Source: Peptococcaceae bacterium (GTDB taxonomy: Bacteria > Bacillota > DSM-521 > Neomoorellales > Neomoorellaceae). From it: a stretch of 13,632 nt of DNA. Shown piece by piece: positions 13,609 through 13,632 of the stretch; position 1 is the first letter of the stretch, and every line of letters begins with the position of its first letter. The stretch spans positions 1 through 13,632 of the forward strand of contig DOLC01000116.1 in assembly GCA_003509545.1 (NCBI GenBank), in the 5' to 3' direction. The notes under the pieces are model-generated. The model had not been told where the DNA came from, made no database searches, and saw only the letters and a program-made list of their open reading frames with translations. Made by a program: the position numbers and the translations under genes.

Positions 13609-13632
13609 TTAGTTCACTTCCCCTTTATTTTT

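Overview
The window reads as a chromosomal segment of a Gram-positive, probably thermophilic or anaerobic clostridial bacterium (Moorella/Thermanaeromonas/Desulfotomaculum-like). This is an inference from the fairly high GC content, strong GGAGG-type ribosome binding sites, frequent TTG and GTG starts, and the gene families present. No RNA gene, CRISPR array, insertion sequence or replication origin was recognised.

Left part (1-3100, + strand). A truncated reading-frame tail of unknown identity (3-188) is followed by 220 bases without a convincing gene. Then come four genes in one direction, each with its own ribosome binding site: glycerate kinase (409-1551), a small 82-residue orphan protein, a PaaI-type hotdog thioesterase and an RNase Z-like metallo-beta-lactamase-fold hydrolase. 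Only the first has a clear central-carbon role (glycerate to phosphoglycerate).

Right part (3160-13608, - strand, convergent with the left part). In transcription order: FGGY kinase 2, a four-helix membrane protein that overlaps it, an Nramp-superfamily transporter lacking the metal-binding DPGN signature, a LarA-like (DUF2088, lactate racemase superfamily) protein, a class II aldolase, a zinc-dependent MDR dehydrogenase, FGGY kinase 1, a FadR/FCD-type GntR regulator, and a sigma-54 activator with no N-terminal sensor domain. The set looks like a complete catabolic module for one hydroxylated carbon source (polyol, sugar or sugar acid): uptake, epimerisation, oxidation, ATP-dependent phosphorylation, and retro-aldol cleavage to a triose phosphate plus a short aldehyde or similar. 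No classical sugar permease is present, so the Nramp-like protein is the natural candidate for the carbon-source carrier. The substrate cannot be named from sequence.

Regulation visible in the sequence: a perfect 13-base palindrome matching the GntR/FCD half-site pattern TNGTNNNACNA lies in the spacer of a good sigma-A-like promoter just upstream of the GntR gene, suggesting autoregulation. Two intercistronic gaps carry clean stem-loops (15-bp stem at 9843-9891, 8-bp stem at 6680-6712) without T-runs, probably mRNA-processing or attenuation elements. An imperfect sigma-54-like element precedes the aldolase gene. A triple CGTCAC repeat lies upstream of the transporter gene.
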